Source of the DNA: Neovahlkampfia damariscottae
Lineage: Eukaryota; Heterolobosea; Selenaionea; Neovahlkampfiida; Neovahlkampfiidae
Assembly (NCBI GenBank): GCA_016618085.1
Contig: JABLTG010000001.1
Coordinates: forward strand, 375,461 to 439,460
Length of the DNA stretch: 64,000 nt
Direction of reading: 5' to 3'
Positions 26,201 through 37,810 of this stretch are shown in pieces. The notes beneath the pieces were generated by a model that ran no database searches, was not told the DNA's origin, and saw nothing but the letters and a program-made list of their open reading frames with translations. Every line of letters begins with the position of its first letter. Positions within the stretch are counted from its first letter, which is position 1. The translations under genes and the position numbers were made by a program.

Positions 26201-29200
26201 TTCCTGTTGTATAAAATAGAGAACCAATATAAGGAATATCTGCACTTAAACTTGAATCCGCCAAATATTGAGATGATAAATACGAAATAGAGTTGTTATT
26301 TGTTCCTTTTTTTGATGTATTTTGTTCTTTAAATTGATTCAATGTTTTTTGGAATCCACTGAAATTTGTTTCAATTTCGAAATTGTATTGAGTACTTGTG
26401 TCAACAATCTTTTCCCATAAATCATTTGATTTATCTTTAAATAAGAAATTAAGGTAAGGTTTTTCTTGGGTTTGTGTGCAAGTAATTGCAGAACCCAAAG
26501 CATTAAATGCTGATTGATGATAATCAACTTGAAGTTGGTTTCCAATTCTGTCTATCATATTTTGCTTTCTTGCATCAATTCCAGCTCTTAATATTTTTTC
26601 TGTAACTTCTTTTCCAGTGAGACCGATTGATTTTTGCATGAACGCAGTATTAATTGAATCTTTAATTTGAGGTGCTTCCAAATTATCAAACATTGAACTT
26701 AGCATGTTGTAACTACAAATTTGACTCATTATCATTGATTTTGTATCATCATTTGACATTGAGATTGAAATTTTTGTTTGAATGATTTTCACTAATTCAA
26801 TAATATTTTGTTCATAAAAATTGATGACAACATTTTCTGTCATGTTTTCAATACAAATTTTCAGTGATAATTTTAAAATTGATTCTCTAACATCAAGTGG
26901 AAGTGTTTCTTTTAATGATGCTTTTAAACATAAATTGGCTGTTTTTAATATGGTCTCTTTATCCAAAACCTTATAAAATCTGGAAATTGCATTGGACATG
27001 TTCATAATCAATGGGTGGTCCAAACTTCTGAATAATGGAAATAATTTTTCAAAAAATTCAGGACTTTTTAATTTTGGAAGTAATTCAAGGAAATGTTCAA
27101 CTAAATCAAAATGATCTTTGTATTCTACTGAATCCTTTATCAATTCTTTATGAGAAATTGGGAATTCATTGTTCAAAATACTCCTAATTTCTTTTAAAAT
27201 TTCGAGTTTCTTTTCAGTTTTGATGAAATGTTCTAATGAACGAAGTGCTTGTAATTTTAGAAATAAAGAAGGGATTTTTGAATTTCTTTTTGATTTCAAA
27301 AAATGAATCCAAACTTTATGAATGATTTCAGAGTTCCCATATTTTGGATTCAAAAATGTTGTTGCATCCAATTGAAGAACAAGTGTGAATAATTTTGAAA
27401 CATTCACAGAAAATTCAAATTCCCATTCATTAACATTTGTGGATCCAATAAGCTTTTCTAAATTGTTGTGGATTGCTTTTTCAACGAAATCAATTGTAGT
27501 TGATTTTTTCTTTCTTAAAAAAACAGTTACAACATTCAATAAAACTGAAAAAGCAAATGAATTTGTTTTTGATTTTTCAACTAAAAGAGCAAATGATTCA
27601 TAATCTTTACTAATAAAATTGTCAATTTCTGCTTGACAAATTTTGTAAAAATGTTCACCCTTTGTAGTCAGTTTAACTCTTTCAAAATGTTGTTGTTCAT
27701 CATCTTCATTCATTGCGTCATTAGATTCCATTAAAGATAATTTTTGAGCTAAAAAATCAGATTTCCCCCATTGAGTAAAATCTGTTATATTTTTGATCAA
27801 CAAATCTGCTGGATATTGAAAATCGATACACAATTCAAATAGTTCACGAAATATTAATTGTTGAATTGGTGTTATTGATTTATCATAATCAAAAATTCTA
27901 TTCCCTAATTTAATAGATAAATCTTTGACATTAATTTCAAGAGCAGGTTGTAATATTTCAAGTATATTGAGTATCCTGTAGCCTCTAAAAAGAAACGTAC
28001 TGTCATCTAAATTGAAAGACGGATTTGAAAGATTGAAATTAAAAATGTCTAAAGAGACATCACTTTGAATGAAATTCTTCAAAGTTTCAATAATCTTTGT
28101 TTTTTGATTTTTGTCTTTCAAAAGAGTTGAAATTAAATTCTTTGCAAACTTCAACAAATTTTCTTGAACATTTAAATCACTTGTATTGAATCCAATCCTT
28201 GATGGAATGAGAACAATTTCGACAATTAATTGAATCAATTCAATTGAAATGATTTCTTCAAATTGTTTCATAGTTTCATTGTACTTGTCAATCATCAAAA
28301 ATAAGAAATCTACAATTTTCATAATCAAAGAGCATTTCTTTGTTTTCATTTTCCCAAGATTCTTTTCAAAATTTTTCAATAACATTTGAATTTTATGGAA
28401 TATTTGAGTTGAAGATGATGTATTTGTTTCTTCATCTGTATTTTTTCTCTTCTTTGAATTGCTGAGAAATAATTGATGAGGAGCCAAAAATTTAGTTGAA
28501 AATAACCATTGATACACATGTATTGACATTTCAACTTCTGAAATCCATTGCGATAATCTTTTGAAATCAATTTCTTCTTGTTCAAATACATTTTCGTCCA
28601 CTGAATATCTTTCAATGAAAATAATTAAAGAATGACTTCCTTCTTTCATTAATTTACTTTGAATCCATCTTTTTGGACCATCTTCTGTATTAAAATCTGG
28701 TAACATTCGACATAATGATGTAAAAAGTTTCATACTCAAATTTCTTGAATTTTTTTCATACGAAGAGCATTGAGAAAATAACCAAGAAATTAAATCTGAT
28801 AAATTTGGATGTACTTCTCTTTCAACACCTTCTTTTGAAAGTAAATCACTTCTTTTGTTGATAATTTTTTCAAGATGTGAAACCAATTCAAAAATTCGAT
28901 CATTTACACCTGAAAGTTCTTTATCTTCTTGTGATAATTTCAAACAAAGAATTGAATGATGTAAAAGTGAGAAAGTATGTTTATCTACAATCTCATCACA
29001 TTCTCTAAATGTTCTATACATTCTATTGAATGCCAAAGCAGCGCCAAGTCTTTGATGAGCACTTGGATGAACCAAATTAGAGCATAATCTTTGAATTAAT
29101 GCATTTACATTGTTTAATTTGTTATGTTTGATTGCCCATTTTAAAAATTCATTTGTTAAATTTGCACAAACATCTCTCACAGCACCATTTTGTGAATTGT

Positions 29201-32200
29201 TTAAACCGTCAACAATTGCATCCAATAGTGCCATTGTTTCTTTACTTTCATATTGAATACTCTGAGTTAACCAATGAGTCAATTGATAAACTAAAGGTTC
29301 AAAAAGTTGAGAAGCGATTTTTTCAGGATCAGCAGCGAGAGCAATAATTGTTGGAAATAACTTCTGATAAATTTTGTAAAATTGAGTCTATATTAAACTA
29401 AATTCAATGTAAATCTTACTGGTTTATCAGCACTTTTTGGTGAAAATGCATTTCTTCCAATCATATAATTTACAATTGAATGTAAAAATTCACAAGCTGC
29501 AACTTTTGTTTTTCTGTCACTTGATTTTTCTGCCAATTCAATTAAACGTGGGAGAATTGAATCAAAAAATACATCAGGTTTAACATCTCTGAATGGTAAT
29601 GGAAACTTTACATGTTTTGTTGTGTCCCAAGACATATATTTATCATTATTTGTAGAGCTATCAAGTAAAATCATAGAATCCCCACCAATTTTACCAAAAA
29701 ATTGAACAATTCTTCTTTGAATTGATTTAAGTGTAATTTCTTCTGAATTGGAAGAATTTTGATCATTTTGAAATGTAATAATAGTTCTTTTTCTGGCTGT
29801 TGATGTTCTAACATTTTCTTCATTTTTTTCATTTCCTTTAACTTTCAAATAATCACTCATTGAACTTGCAAAGATTGGCAAGCATTTTTTCACTTCTTTT
29901 GAGTCTATTTCGGTGAACCAATAATTTAAAGTATTCAAAGCTAAATCTGCAAGAGGAAGATATGACATTCCAGATTCAAAACATTTTTTCAAAGCAAGTG
30001 AACTGTGTTTCATTTCAATAAATTCTTTTGGAACTGAAAGAATAAATCCAACACATGAAATTAATAATTCATTTTTTTGTTCTCCTAATTTTTCAATTGT
30101 TTCTTTTAAAAATTTTGATACTAAAACAAAACAAGAATATTTTGTGATTGATGAAATTCCTAAACTGTCCATTGACTCTTCCAAAACCATATGATCTTCT
30201 TTCACTCCTTGAAAATAATTCAAATCTTTGCAAGTATTCATGGCGAGAGTTAATAATTTATAAAATCCACTTGCAAATGGAAATTTGAGTGATTTTTCAC
30301 AGATTTGTTTGCAAAAAACATAAATCCATCTCATAAAATGATTAGATTTTGATTTTGATAAAAATAACTGACAAAAATCGATTAAATTCAAATATAACTC
30401 AAAATCTTTTGGATTTTTTGGTTTAATATGAGAAGTAACATCAGAAGGTGTAAATTCTGAATCCTCAAATTCATCAGTGCCGATAAGTGTACATCTAAGA
30501 TCAAGTTTGTCAATCATTTGAGTGATTGATTCCATAATTTTATCAAAAATTACACCATGAAATTTTTCAGAAATATCTTTTCCAAACGAGAACTCGCTCC
30601 AAGGATATCCCCAACTTGTAAGTTTAAGATATTTTGGATCCAAAAAATTTGACCATAATTCTTCATAGTTTGCATATAAAGGTTTTTCCAAATCAACGTC
30701 TCCTAAAACTTCTTTGTTTGAAATTGTCAAAAGTATTCCTTGAAAGACTAAAAATATGAAAAATATTGAGTAACTAGTTACCAGTTTTTGATAAAATAAC
30801 ACTTAGAGAATCATTCTTCATAAACAATGCAACAAAGAGTTTCTTCATTGAGTAATAGATGCTCATTCTATACTTTGGAAATAGAAGATTTTTTGGGAAA
30901 ACTAAAAATAGAACTCCAATGATTCTTTCTAAATAATCAATGATAACGCTATCAACTTCATTCAGTTCAACAATGATGTTTGCAAATGCATTAATGAAAC
31001 TTGGTAAATGAGTTATTGATTCTGACATTATTTCTTCATTCCTGAAAAAAAAGATTAATAAAAAAAATAAAAAAACTTGGCAAATAAATTATCCGACAAT
31101 TTGAACAAGGATATCAAAAAATTCTTCAATTCTTTTTGTCCCAAGAATATATTCATTGGTGCAGCGAATTGACCAAAAGATCTAATGGCAATACTTAATC
31201 TATTCTTATTGTTAATTCCTGTATCTAAGACATCCTTAAACTTTGAGAGTAAAAATTTGAATGTTCTTGTATCCGATTCAATATCACGAACTTTTTGAGC
31301 TAATTCATTAGCAACTTGACCTACAAAAGCTTCTAAAGCAGGAAATCCTTTTTTCTTAACATTAGCATTTTTATGGTCACATAAATCAATTAATCTGAGA
31401 ATCATTTTTTCAGCATCAACTGTTAAATATTCTTTAAATTGATAAGCATGCATTTTTAATAACTTTAACCCAGCTGTATCAAACATTAATGAGAAATTAA
31501 TTTACCTTTACAAACATCATAACGAGTACCTTCATTCATTTCAAGTGCTTTCACTAAATAACCGTAAAGTACTTGAACATATTCACTTCCTTCATCATCA
31601 ACTTCTTTTGCAAAATTATTTAAATAGTAAGCAACACCTTTTAGTGAGTTCGAAATGATAGCCATTTCAGGTTTTAATGAAGTACTTTGAGTTTTCAAAC
31701 TATCCATGTATATTTTTAAAATTCTTTTGCTTTCTTGGATTGATATTGCATCTGGAAAGGAATTACAAATGATTCCAATCAATAAAAGAACACCTCCTTT
31801 TACGGATGCTGAATTTTTTGATTTGTTTGTTTCTCTTATTAAAACATCCAACATTTCTTTTGCTTCAAATGTAGCAGTGTCTGTAATCAATCTTAATTTT
31901 ATAATTTTTTTTAAAGTTAAAATTACACTAGTTCTAACTTTTGTTGACTCATCTTTTCTGAACATCATAAAAGCGGATTTCTATGGTTGTTTTAAAAACA
32001 AAGAATGTCTCACTTTAATTTCCAAAATGTATGGTTCAATTTCTTCTCCTATATATTCCATGTAGTTTTTGATAAAATCAAAAATACCTTTCCTTGCATC
32101 TGTCTTTTCAGAAAATGTTAAATTTAATTTAAAAAACAATACTAAAAGAGAATTTTGTCGTCCTTGAATTAATGATTTATCTGAAAATTGAAGTATACCA

Positions 32201-32399
32201 GTTTCTTTGTCAAAGAGTAAAGAAGAGCACAACCCTTGAAAATTAATTCAAAGAAAAACTAACCAAAGTCTTCTGGACTGATTTTTAAGCAGTAATCATT
32301 AATATCTGAAATGATAGAAATGGGGTTATATAGAGCAACTGACTTTTGGTTCTTCAGAATGAAGTTCAAGTCCTTCAAGTTTTCCGAAATCACCTGCAT
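20298..32399 (-). CDS. PRKDC: DNA-dependent protein kinase catalytic subunit (DNA-PKcs)
   Basis: Giant PI3K-like kinase that joins double-strand breaks with Ku. Seven exons (32264-32399, 32014-32234, 31506-31980, 31077-31473, 30782-31041, 29420-30747, 20298-29387) sum to 3,968 residues with every phase consistent; human is 4,128. The first 2,700 or so residues are HEAT-like helices. The kinase domain has [15 protein letters not shown], the catalytic loop GIGDRHLEN and the metal loop AIDFGHAFG. The extreme C-terminus, [18 protein letters not shown], is the FATC motif in its DNA-PKcs form (human ends with an NILGRTWEGWEPWM-like sequence), which separates it from ATM, ATR and TOR. The introns cluster in the first 3 kb; the last exon is 9 kb. 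ATTGG/CCAAT at 32408-32430. Confidence 0.95.
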
Positions 32400-32574
32400 T
32401 TTTTCTAATTGGTTATCTTCGGCCAATTGGGATCAACAAAAATTGCGCGAAAAAAATTTCTTTTTTTTTTTTTTGTTTGTAATCCCAAGAAAATTTAATC
32501 TACAATTGATTTTCGTTGTATGATTTTGTCCAATCACAACATTCATCCAAAAAATCGAGTGAAAAACAAACAAC
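32400..32574. promoter_or_regulatory. Divergent promoter of DNA-PKcs and the unknown gene at 32575
   Basis: ATTGG at 32408-32412 and the palindrome CCAATTGG at 32423-32430 lie next to the DNA-PKcs start. CCAAT at 32530-32534 lies next to the other gene. Confidence 0.55.
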
Positions 32575-33554
32575 ATGGTGGAATCTGAGAACACTGCTGA
32601 AATAATAGAAATTAGCGAGGAAGAATCTGAATACGAAACTGATGAAGAGTCTGATGATGAAGTTCAATATTTATTGAGGTAAATGTATCAGATTTGCCAA
32701 GAAAACAAAATTATAAAACAATTGCAATCGGAAAAGCTAAAAGAAAAAGAGAAATAGAAATTCAGAATTCAAAACCAAAAAAGAAAAAAAAAACTGAAGA
32801 AACAACATCAGATTCTGCTACAACTGGATGGGACTCTTTTAATTGGGAAAATGGTGAATTGTTATGTCAAGTAATAATTGAATTACAAAAATATTCAGAG
32901 TTTAAAGAATTTATTGAACTACTTGTTGTGTTATTTTCAGTTGAACCTTTTGAAAAAATCTGTCAATGGGTCATTTGCTCGATTTTTTTCTTCACCAAAA
33001 GAAAATGGTAAAAAGTATATTTTGAATCTGAAGAATTATTGTCTGTTGTTCTTTCAAAATGTGGATTTGATTTAACAGAAAAAGGAGATTGGACAAGAGT
33101 TCCACAACATTTACGCCAAAATACCATTGTACATCAAAATGTTGAAGGATATCATAAAAATATTAGATTATGAACCAAGTAATGAGCCAACTGAATTCGA
33201 ATTACAATACGCAAATGATGTAAAAAGAGCCAAAGAAAAATGGGAAAATTTAGAACCAAGAAAAGTGTCTCTTGCTGATCATGAAGGTAAAAAAATTAAA
33301 GTTTATTTTCAATTCATTTAGATCAAAAAGGTGTTCTATTGGGAGCTGTTGGTGATAAAGTAGCATTTTTAAATGTGAAAAAAAATGAATTATTATTGTT
33401 TGATGAATCCGAGTAAAAGAAAAACAAAATTTTTGATTAATATTTTAGAATTGAATTTGGTTATGATGCAATTGATAAACTATCTAAATATCTGTATCAC
33501 GTTACGTGGTCAAGTGGCGAATCAACATTTGAAGGAAGATCTTTATTTCAATAA
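32575..33554 (+). CDS. Unknown protein with acidic N-terminus, very intron-rich
   Basis: The ATG at 32575 opens an acidic segment (SEEESEYETDEESDDE), followed by a Lys-rich nuclear-type stretch (KPKKKKKTEE) and later globular-looking pieces (LLSVVLSKCGFDLTEKGDW, DQKGVLLGAVGDKVAFLN, FGYDAIDKLSKYLYHVTW). To keep one frame it needs about six introns, several extremely short: 23 nt (32673-32695), 28 nt (32871-32898) and about 26 nt near 33006-33031. A 19- or 49-nt intron near 33105-33145 and two ordinary 36-37 nt introns near 33285-33320 and 33413-33449 follow. The exact structure is uncertain. A chromatin or DNA-related role is only a guess from charge. CCAAT at 32530-32534. Confidence 0.5.
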
Positions 33555-33561
33555 TAAAAAT

Positions 33562-33938
33562 TTATGGTATCTCCAGATTTCTACGGATACTCCTAGAGAG
33601 ATACAACATGAATTCATCATAAGAGACTGTTTCTTTATTCTTGATTTCTGAGAAAAATTTTCGCAAATCAACTTCGCTAAAAAAATCAATGAAATTAAAT
33701 TGAATTACCAATCTTTCCGCTTTAAATACTGAAATACATCTTATTTTTATTTAATCCTGATATTTCTTTTGTTACCTAATATTAACATTTCACATTGAAA
33801 TCTAGACAAGATTCCGTTCTTTTCTGTATCATGTTTTGAATACATCAATCTCAATTTCATATCGATTGATCCAATATCATCCTTTTCTTCAAGATGGCAG
33901 CAAACCCAAGGATGGCAAACACTCCAATTCGATCCCAT
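33562..33938 (-). CDS. Small EF-hand-like protein
   Basis: Exons 33776-33938 and 33562-33728 (47-nt intron); 109 residues. The first half has a Cys/Trp-rich start (GSNWSVCHPWVCCHLEE), then KHDTEKNGILSRFQCEML, which reads as an EF-hand loop D-x-E-x-N-G-x-L. The second half contains an EF-like KNKETVSYDEFMLYL with a degenerate loop. Calcium binding is likely weak or restricted to the first loop. ATTGG at 33965-33969 precedes the ATG. The stop is 7 bases from that of the convergent gene. Confidence 0.5.
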
Positions 33939-34143
33939 CGTTGAAAATCAAATAAAATACAATGATTGGTAAATTTGTTAATAATCTGTGATCTTTAAAA
34001 TCACATATTATTGTTAAAATCAACCAAAAAATTGATAATTCAATATTATACTTTTTTTGGAGAAATAAGATCTATTGGACAAATAAATCTAAAATGACCA
34101 ATAGAATCAGATCTGCATCAATTTAAAACTAACTTCAAACGAA

Positions 34144-34581
34144 ATGATTTCAAGAAAATTCATCGCAAGAAATTCAACTTTTGGGATTAACCAAGCCCCT
34201 TATGTCCACCAAAGATCAGATGGGAGTTATGTGATCACTTTTATGAAATATCCAGGACTAACACTCGAATTTGATTTTCCTGACGAAAACAGCATGATAA
34301 TTCAATCAATCCAATACCCAGTATCACATACTTTAGTTCAAGAGATCTTAACAATTTCAGGGACAATTGAAAGTGAAATTAACTTGGAATGTTTTTCAAA
34401 ACCAATTGTATCAAGAAGTGCAATTCACTTTGATTTTGATGTTGACTTTGAAAAAATTGAATTTGTTGAATCCAGCAATTGTTATTGTATCATCATAAAA
34501 GAGAGATTACCAATTCTTACAGAAAAATCAGCTTGGACTTGGGTTTGGAAAGTTAGTGATCCAACTGAATCAAGCAAATAA
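34144..34581 (+). CDS. Small protein, possibly alpha-crystallin (Hsp20)-like
   Basis: Single exon, 145 residues, predominantly beta-strand by eye. The series ILTISGTIESE, RSAIHFDFDVDFEKIEF and CYCIIIKERLPI has the spacing of the alpha-crystallin domain (LxIxGxR, then FxRxFxLP, then a GxLxIxxP strand), but the key Gly of the last strand is replaced by Cys/Tyr. This is therefore a weak fold-level resemblance. It could equally be an unrelated beta-sandwich. CCAAT at 34098-34102. Confidence 0.45.
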   Translation: MISRKFIARNSTFGINQAPYVHQRSDGSYVITFMKYPGLTLEFDFPDENSMIIQSIQYPVSHTLVQEILTISGTIESEINLECFSKPIVSRSAIHFDFDVDFEKIEFVESSNCYCIIIKERLPILTEKSAWTWVWKVSDPTESSK

Positions 34582-34883
34582 GCCATTATTGGAGTTAATA
34601 TTTAAAAAATAAATAACAAAACTTCCATTTTGTACAAAATAATGTTCTGTTTTTTGTTTTTAAACTTCTTTTTTCAACCTGTTAAATTATTTTTTTAATT
34701 CTTTTCCATCTCGGAAAAATAGTTTAGGCATAATTTGAAGGTTTTATAAAGTTTATGACTGAAATAATGAATCTTTTGGTCTGAGTTGAAGCCATTGGAA
34801 ATAAAAAATATATACTTTTTTCAACCAATCACCTTCATTTATTGCTTCCAAATAGACAAGTTTTAGAATCAACTACATAAAAA
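34582..34883. other. Intergenic stretch with promoter elements only
   Basis: AT-rich spacer between two genes transcribed in the same direction. It begins with A-rich 3'-UTR-like sequence and holds ATTGG at 34794-34798 and CCAAT at 34825-34829, which serve the gene at 34884. I see no open frame, tRNA box or repeat of note. Confidence 0.6.
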
Positions 34884-35422
34884 ATGGATCAACCAATTTA
34901 TGGAGACGAATATTCTAAATATTTTACAATAGCATTTTGGGCATACACTGGTTTCTTTTCATTGACAATTTTTGTATAAATGAAAACAAAAAAATTAATT
35001 TTTTTTTCCAGGCAACAGTTGTTATTTTAGTGATTTACACATTTCTTGAGCATTGGCAACATGCTTTTACAGCAGGTCTTATCGTTGTGAATTTAATTCC
35101 AATTATTGGATTACTAATCTGGACACGTATGGCTTACGTGGATCCAAAATTAAAATACGTCACTTTACTCTTATCAATAATTGTAATATTTTCATGTGCT
35201 GTTGCTTTAATGTATGTTTGGGGTTTAAGATATCCAGGAGATGTTTGTTATTCACCAAGAGACGGAAGAAGACTCGATCAATACCTTTACAGAACCGCTG
35301 ACAACAAGTGTTATGAAGATATTTCTTGCATTGGATTCAAAGATTCATGTGCTTCATGGGATGATAAAGGTAATTTTATCAGATGTGGTCGTTTTAATAG
35401 AACAACTTTATTGTGTCGATAG
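34884..35422 (+). CDS. Four-pass membrane protein with cysteine-rich C-terminus, unknown
   Basis: Exons 34884-34973 and 35012-35422 (38-nt intron); 166 residues. About four hydrophobic helices (FTIAFWAYTGFFSLTIF; VVILVIYTFLEHW; LIVVNLIPIIGLLIWT; LLLSIIVIFSCAVALMYVW) are followed by a soluble tail with six cysteines (GDVCYSP, NKCYEDISCIG, DSCASW, RCGRF, LLCR). The tail could be disulfide-bonded if extracytoplasmic. No family is recognised. Confidence 0.65.
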
Positions 35423-35582
35423 AAAAATAAAAAATAATTTAAAATTTTATTTTTATTTTTTTATTTTCTGGAACATGTCAAAAAAATAATATTTTTTTTG
35501 TAAAATAAAAATTACGATATTTCATTGGTTTATTCAACTGACCAACGAAACAACAAGAACAATTTTGTAAATAACGTCAAGG

Positions 35583-37753
35583 ATGAAGCGATTGTCACAA
35601 CAATTTACAAGGATCTTTGCATCACCTGAAGACAATGATTCATATCAGATCCCAGATTTAGACTGTTTTATACCTTATAAATGTACTCAAACTGTACCAA
35701 AAATGAAAAAAGCGTTTTATCAATTTTTACACGATCAACGAGATGATTCTTTAAAATTTATAGATGAAATAGATTGTTTGGAGAATTTAAAATCAAAACT
35801 TTTAATCAAAAAAGTACAACATATATATTACTCATACGTTTTAAAAAAATCTGTAAACATATCGAATGAAATGATAAAAAAAATTGAAAAAAAGATATTA
35901 GAACAAATTGAAGACCCAAAATTAAGTTCAATTTGGATTTTAGACGATTCAGCATTTCAAATTTTTAAACCAGCAAGAGATTTAGTGCATGAACAATTAG
36001 AAAAAGAACAATTTCCATATTTTTTAGAATCAAAATATTGTATAGATGTCTTAAAAACACATTCTCAAGATCCAAGAATATTCTTACCAAATGAAGTAAA
36101 AGAATTCCCTTTCAAAGATGAAAATTTTGAAGATTCAATTATTTCAGAATTAGACATACAATACTTAAAATCTATTTTTGAAAAGTCAAATCAATGGAAA
36201 ACATGTCAAATTTTACAAAATAGATACGATACTCATTACTTTTATTCTTTACAAAATTTTTTTCCACTAGGTAAAAAAAAAAAAATCTGAAAACAAAAAA
36301 TAGTTTCTTTATTTTCAAATCCTGTTTGTGTTAAAATTAATTATGTTTTACCTTTTAATTTTGAAAGAACAGTTACTAATATTATTGGTGTAAATAAAAT
36401 ACAAAAAGTTGATTCAAATTATCAATATATTGAAGTTTTAAAAACATCAAATACCAAAGAATTAAGAGAAAAAGGGTTTTTAGTTAGTGAAAATAGAGGT
36501 CAATGTGAATTAGAATCAGAATTAGAATTTTCATTTCCTGTTTCTCATCCAAGAAAATATTATCATTCTTTATCATTAGAATATGATTCAAAAACTAAAA
36601 CATTATATAAATTTACAAAACCATTCATACATAATGATGTAAAAGGTTTAAACTTTGATGAAAAAGTGAAATGTATTTTTCATCAAAATGGAAAAGAAGA
36701 AGTGAAGAGTTGTTTTTTATTTTCAAATTTTGGTTTAACTGCATATCAAAAAGTGGGTGATCATACACTTATAAGTGAACTTACAAGTAAGAAAAAAAAA
36801 TTAAATGTTAAAAAAAAAAGTATTTAACATGAACGGGTAAAAAAAAAATAAAGTTCATTTTTGAATAGTTGGGTAAGTAAATAACAAGAAAAATATTTCT
36901 AACCTTTTTTTTATAGGGAAATATGCTTTCTGACAATTTGGTTAAAAAATTTGCAACAACAAGAGCAGAAAAAATAGCAAAAAACATGGATACAATAATT
37001 TCATTCAATGATATTGATTTAGATGATTTAGATGAAAAAGATGCTTGTGAATTATTATTAAAGAATCTTGATATTCGAAAACAAGATCAAACAATTCAAT
37101 CAAAAACTCAAGATCATAAAAATCAATTAAATTCTGTTTTAAAAAATGATGCAAAAGAGAAAACAGCATTATCAAGATCTATAATTGAACTTTTAGGTTC
37201 AGAAGAAAGAATAAAAAAATATGAACAACAACCAATCAGTGTGACATTAGAAGTACCTGAAGTTGTCAACAAAAAAAAGAAAACAATCCAAAAGAAAGTA
37301 TCAACAGTAAAAAAACATGAAACTATAGTTCAACAAGATGACGAAGGTTTAAATCAAGTTATTGAAGTAGAACATGAACATGTTGATATTGATGAAGATT
37401 TAGCAATAGATTTAGTTGAAGAAAAAATAGAATTTATGAAAAAGGACATAAGAGATAGAGATACATCAATTTTGTCTATTCCACCTCCTCCAGAAGAATT
37501 AGACTTGGATTCAGAAGATGGTTTTTCATTACCACTTCCACCTTCAGCTTTAGAAGAAACAAATCAAAAAAATAGTGATGATAGTATCTACGTGGATCAA
37601 AAAGTTTCCAAAGATGAATTTTCAAAACCTAAAATTTTACCTGAAGGATTAAAAGTGCTTCTTAGATTAGATCCAGAAGGATCAGATAGTTTTAGTGATT
37701 TACCACAAGTTGAAAGTTTCAGAACATTACCAATGAAAGGAGAAGAAAATTAA
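35583..37753 (+). CDS. RGS-domain plus START-domain protein
   Basis: Exons 35583-36270, 36304-36786, microexons 36821-36836 and 36869-36872, and 36917-37753; 675 residues with unbroken phase. Residues 40-190 form an RGS domain (FYQFLHDQRDDSLKFIDEI, NISNEMIKKIEKKI, RDLVHEQLEKEQFPYFLES), which in other organisms accelerates G-alpha GTPase. Residues 235-410 look like a START lipid-binding domain (GQCELESELEFSFPVSHP, ending GWGNMLSDNLVKKFATTRA). The GWGN turn is assembled from the two microexons. The last 250 residues are acidic, Lys-rich and contain PPPPEE-type proline runs. It is probably a membrane-lipid-coupled G-protein regulator. ATTGG at 35524-35528. Confidence 0.78.
36821..36872 (+). other. 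Two consecutive microexons: 16 nt (36821-36836) and 4 nt (36869-36872)
   Basis: Introns 36787-36820 (34 nt), 36837-36868 (32 nt) and 36873-36916 (44 nt) each have GTAA donors and AG acceptors. Only inclusion of both the 16-nt exon and the 4-nt exon TTGG joins the upstream phase-1 end to the downstream phase-0 start. The result is I-F-N-M-N-G-W-G-N, the expected end of a START domain. Confidence 0.8.
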
Positions 37754-37810
37754 ATTATTTTTTTTAACATTTTTTCTGGTTTGAAAAATAAATAGTAAAA
37801 ATGTATTTCT

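Noticed and set aside
20725-28620. Several open frames of 60-150 codons inside the DNA-PKcs region on the other strand or in other frames
   Set aside because: They are shadows of a 9-kb coding exon in AT-rich DNA, have no promoter box and no recognisable domains.
32673-32685. A 13-nt GT-AG intron
   Set aside because: It is too short and breaks the frame; the 23-nt alternative keeps it.
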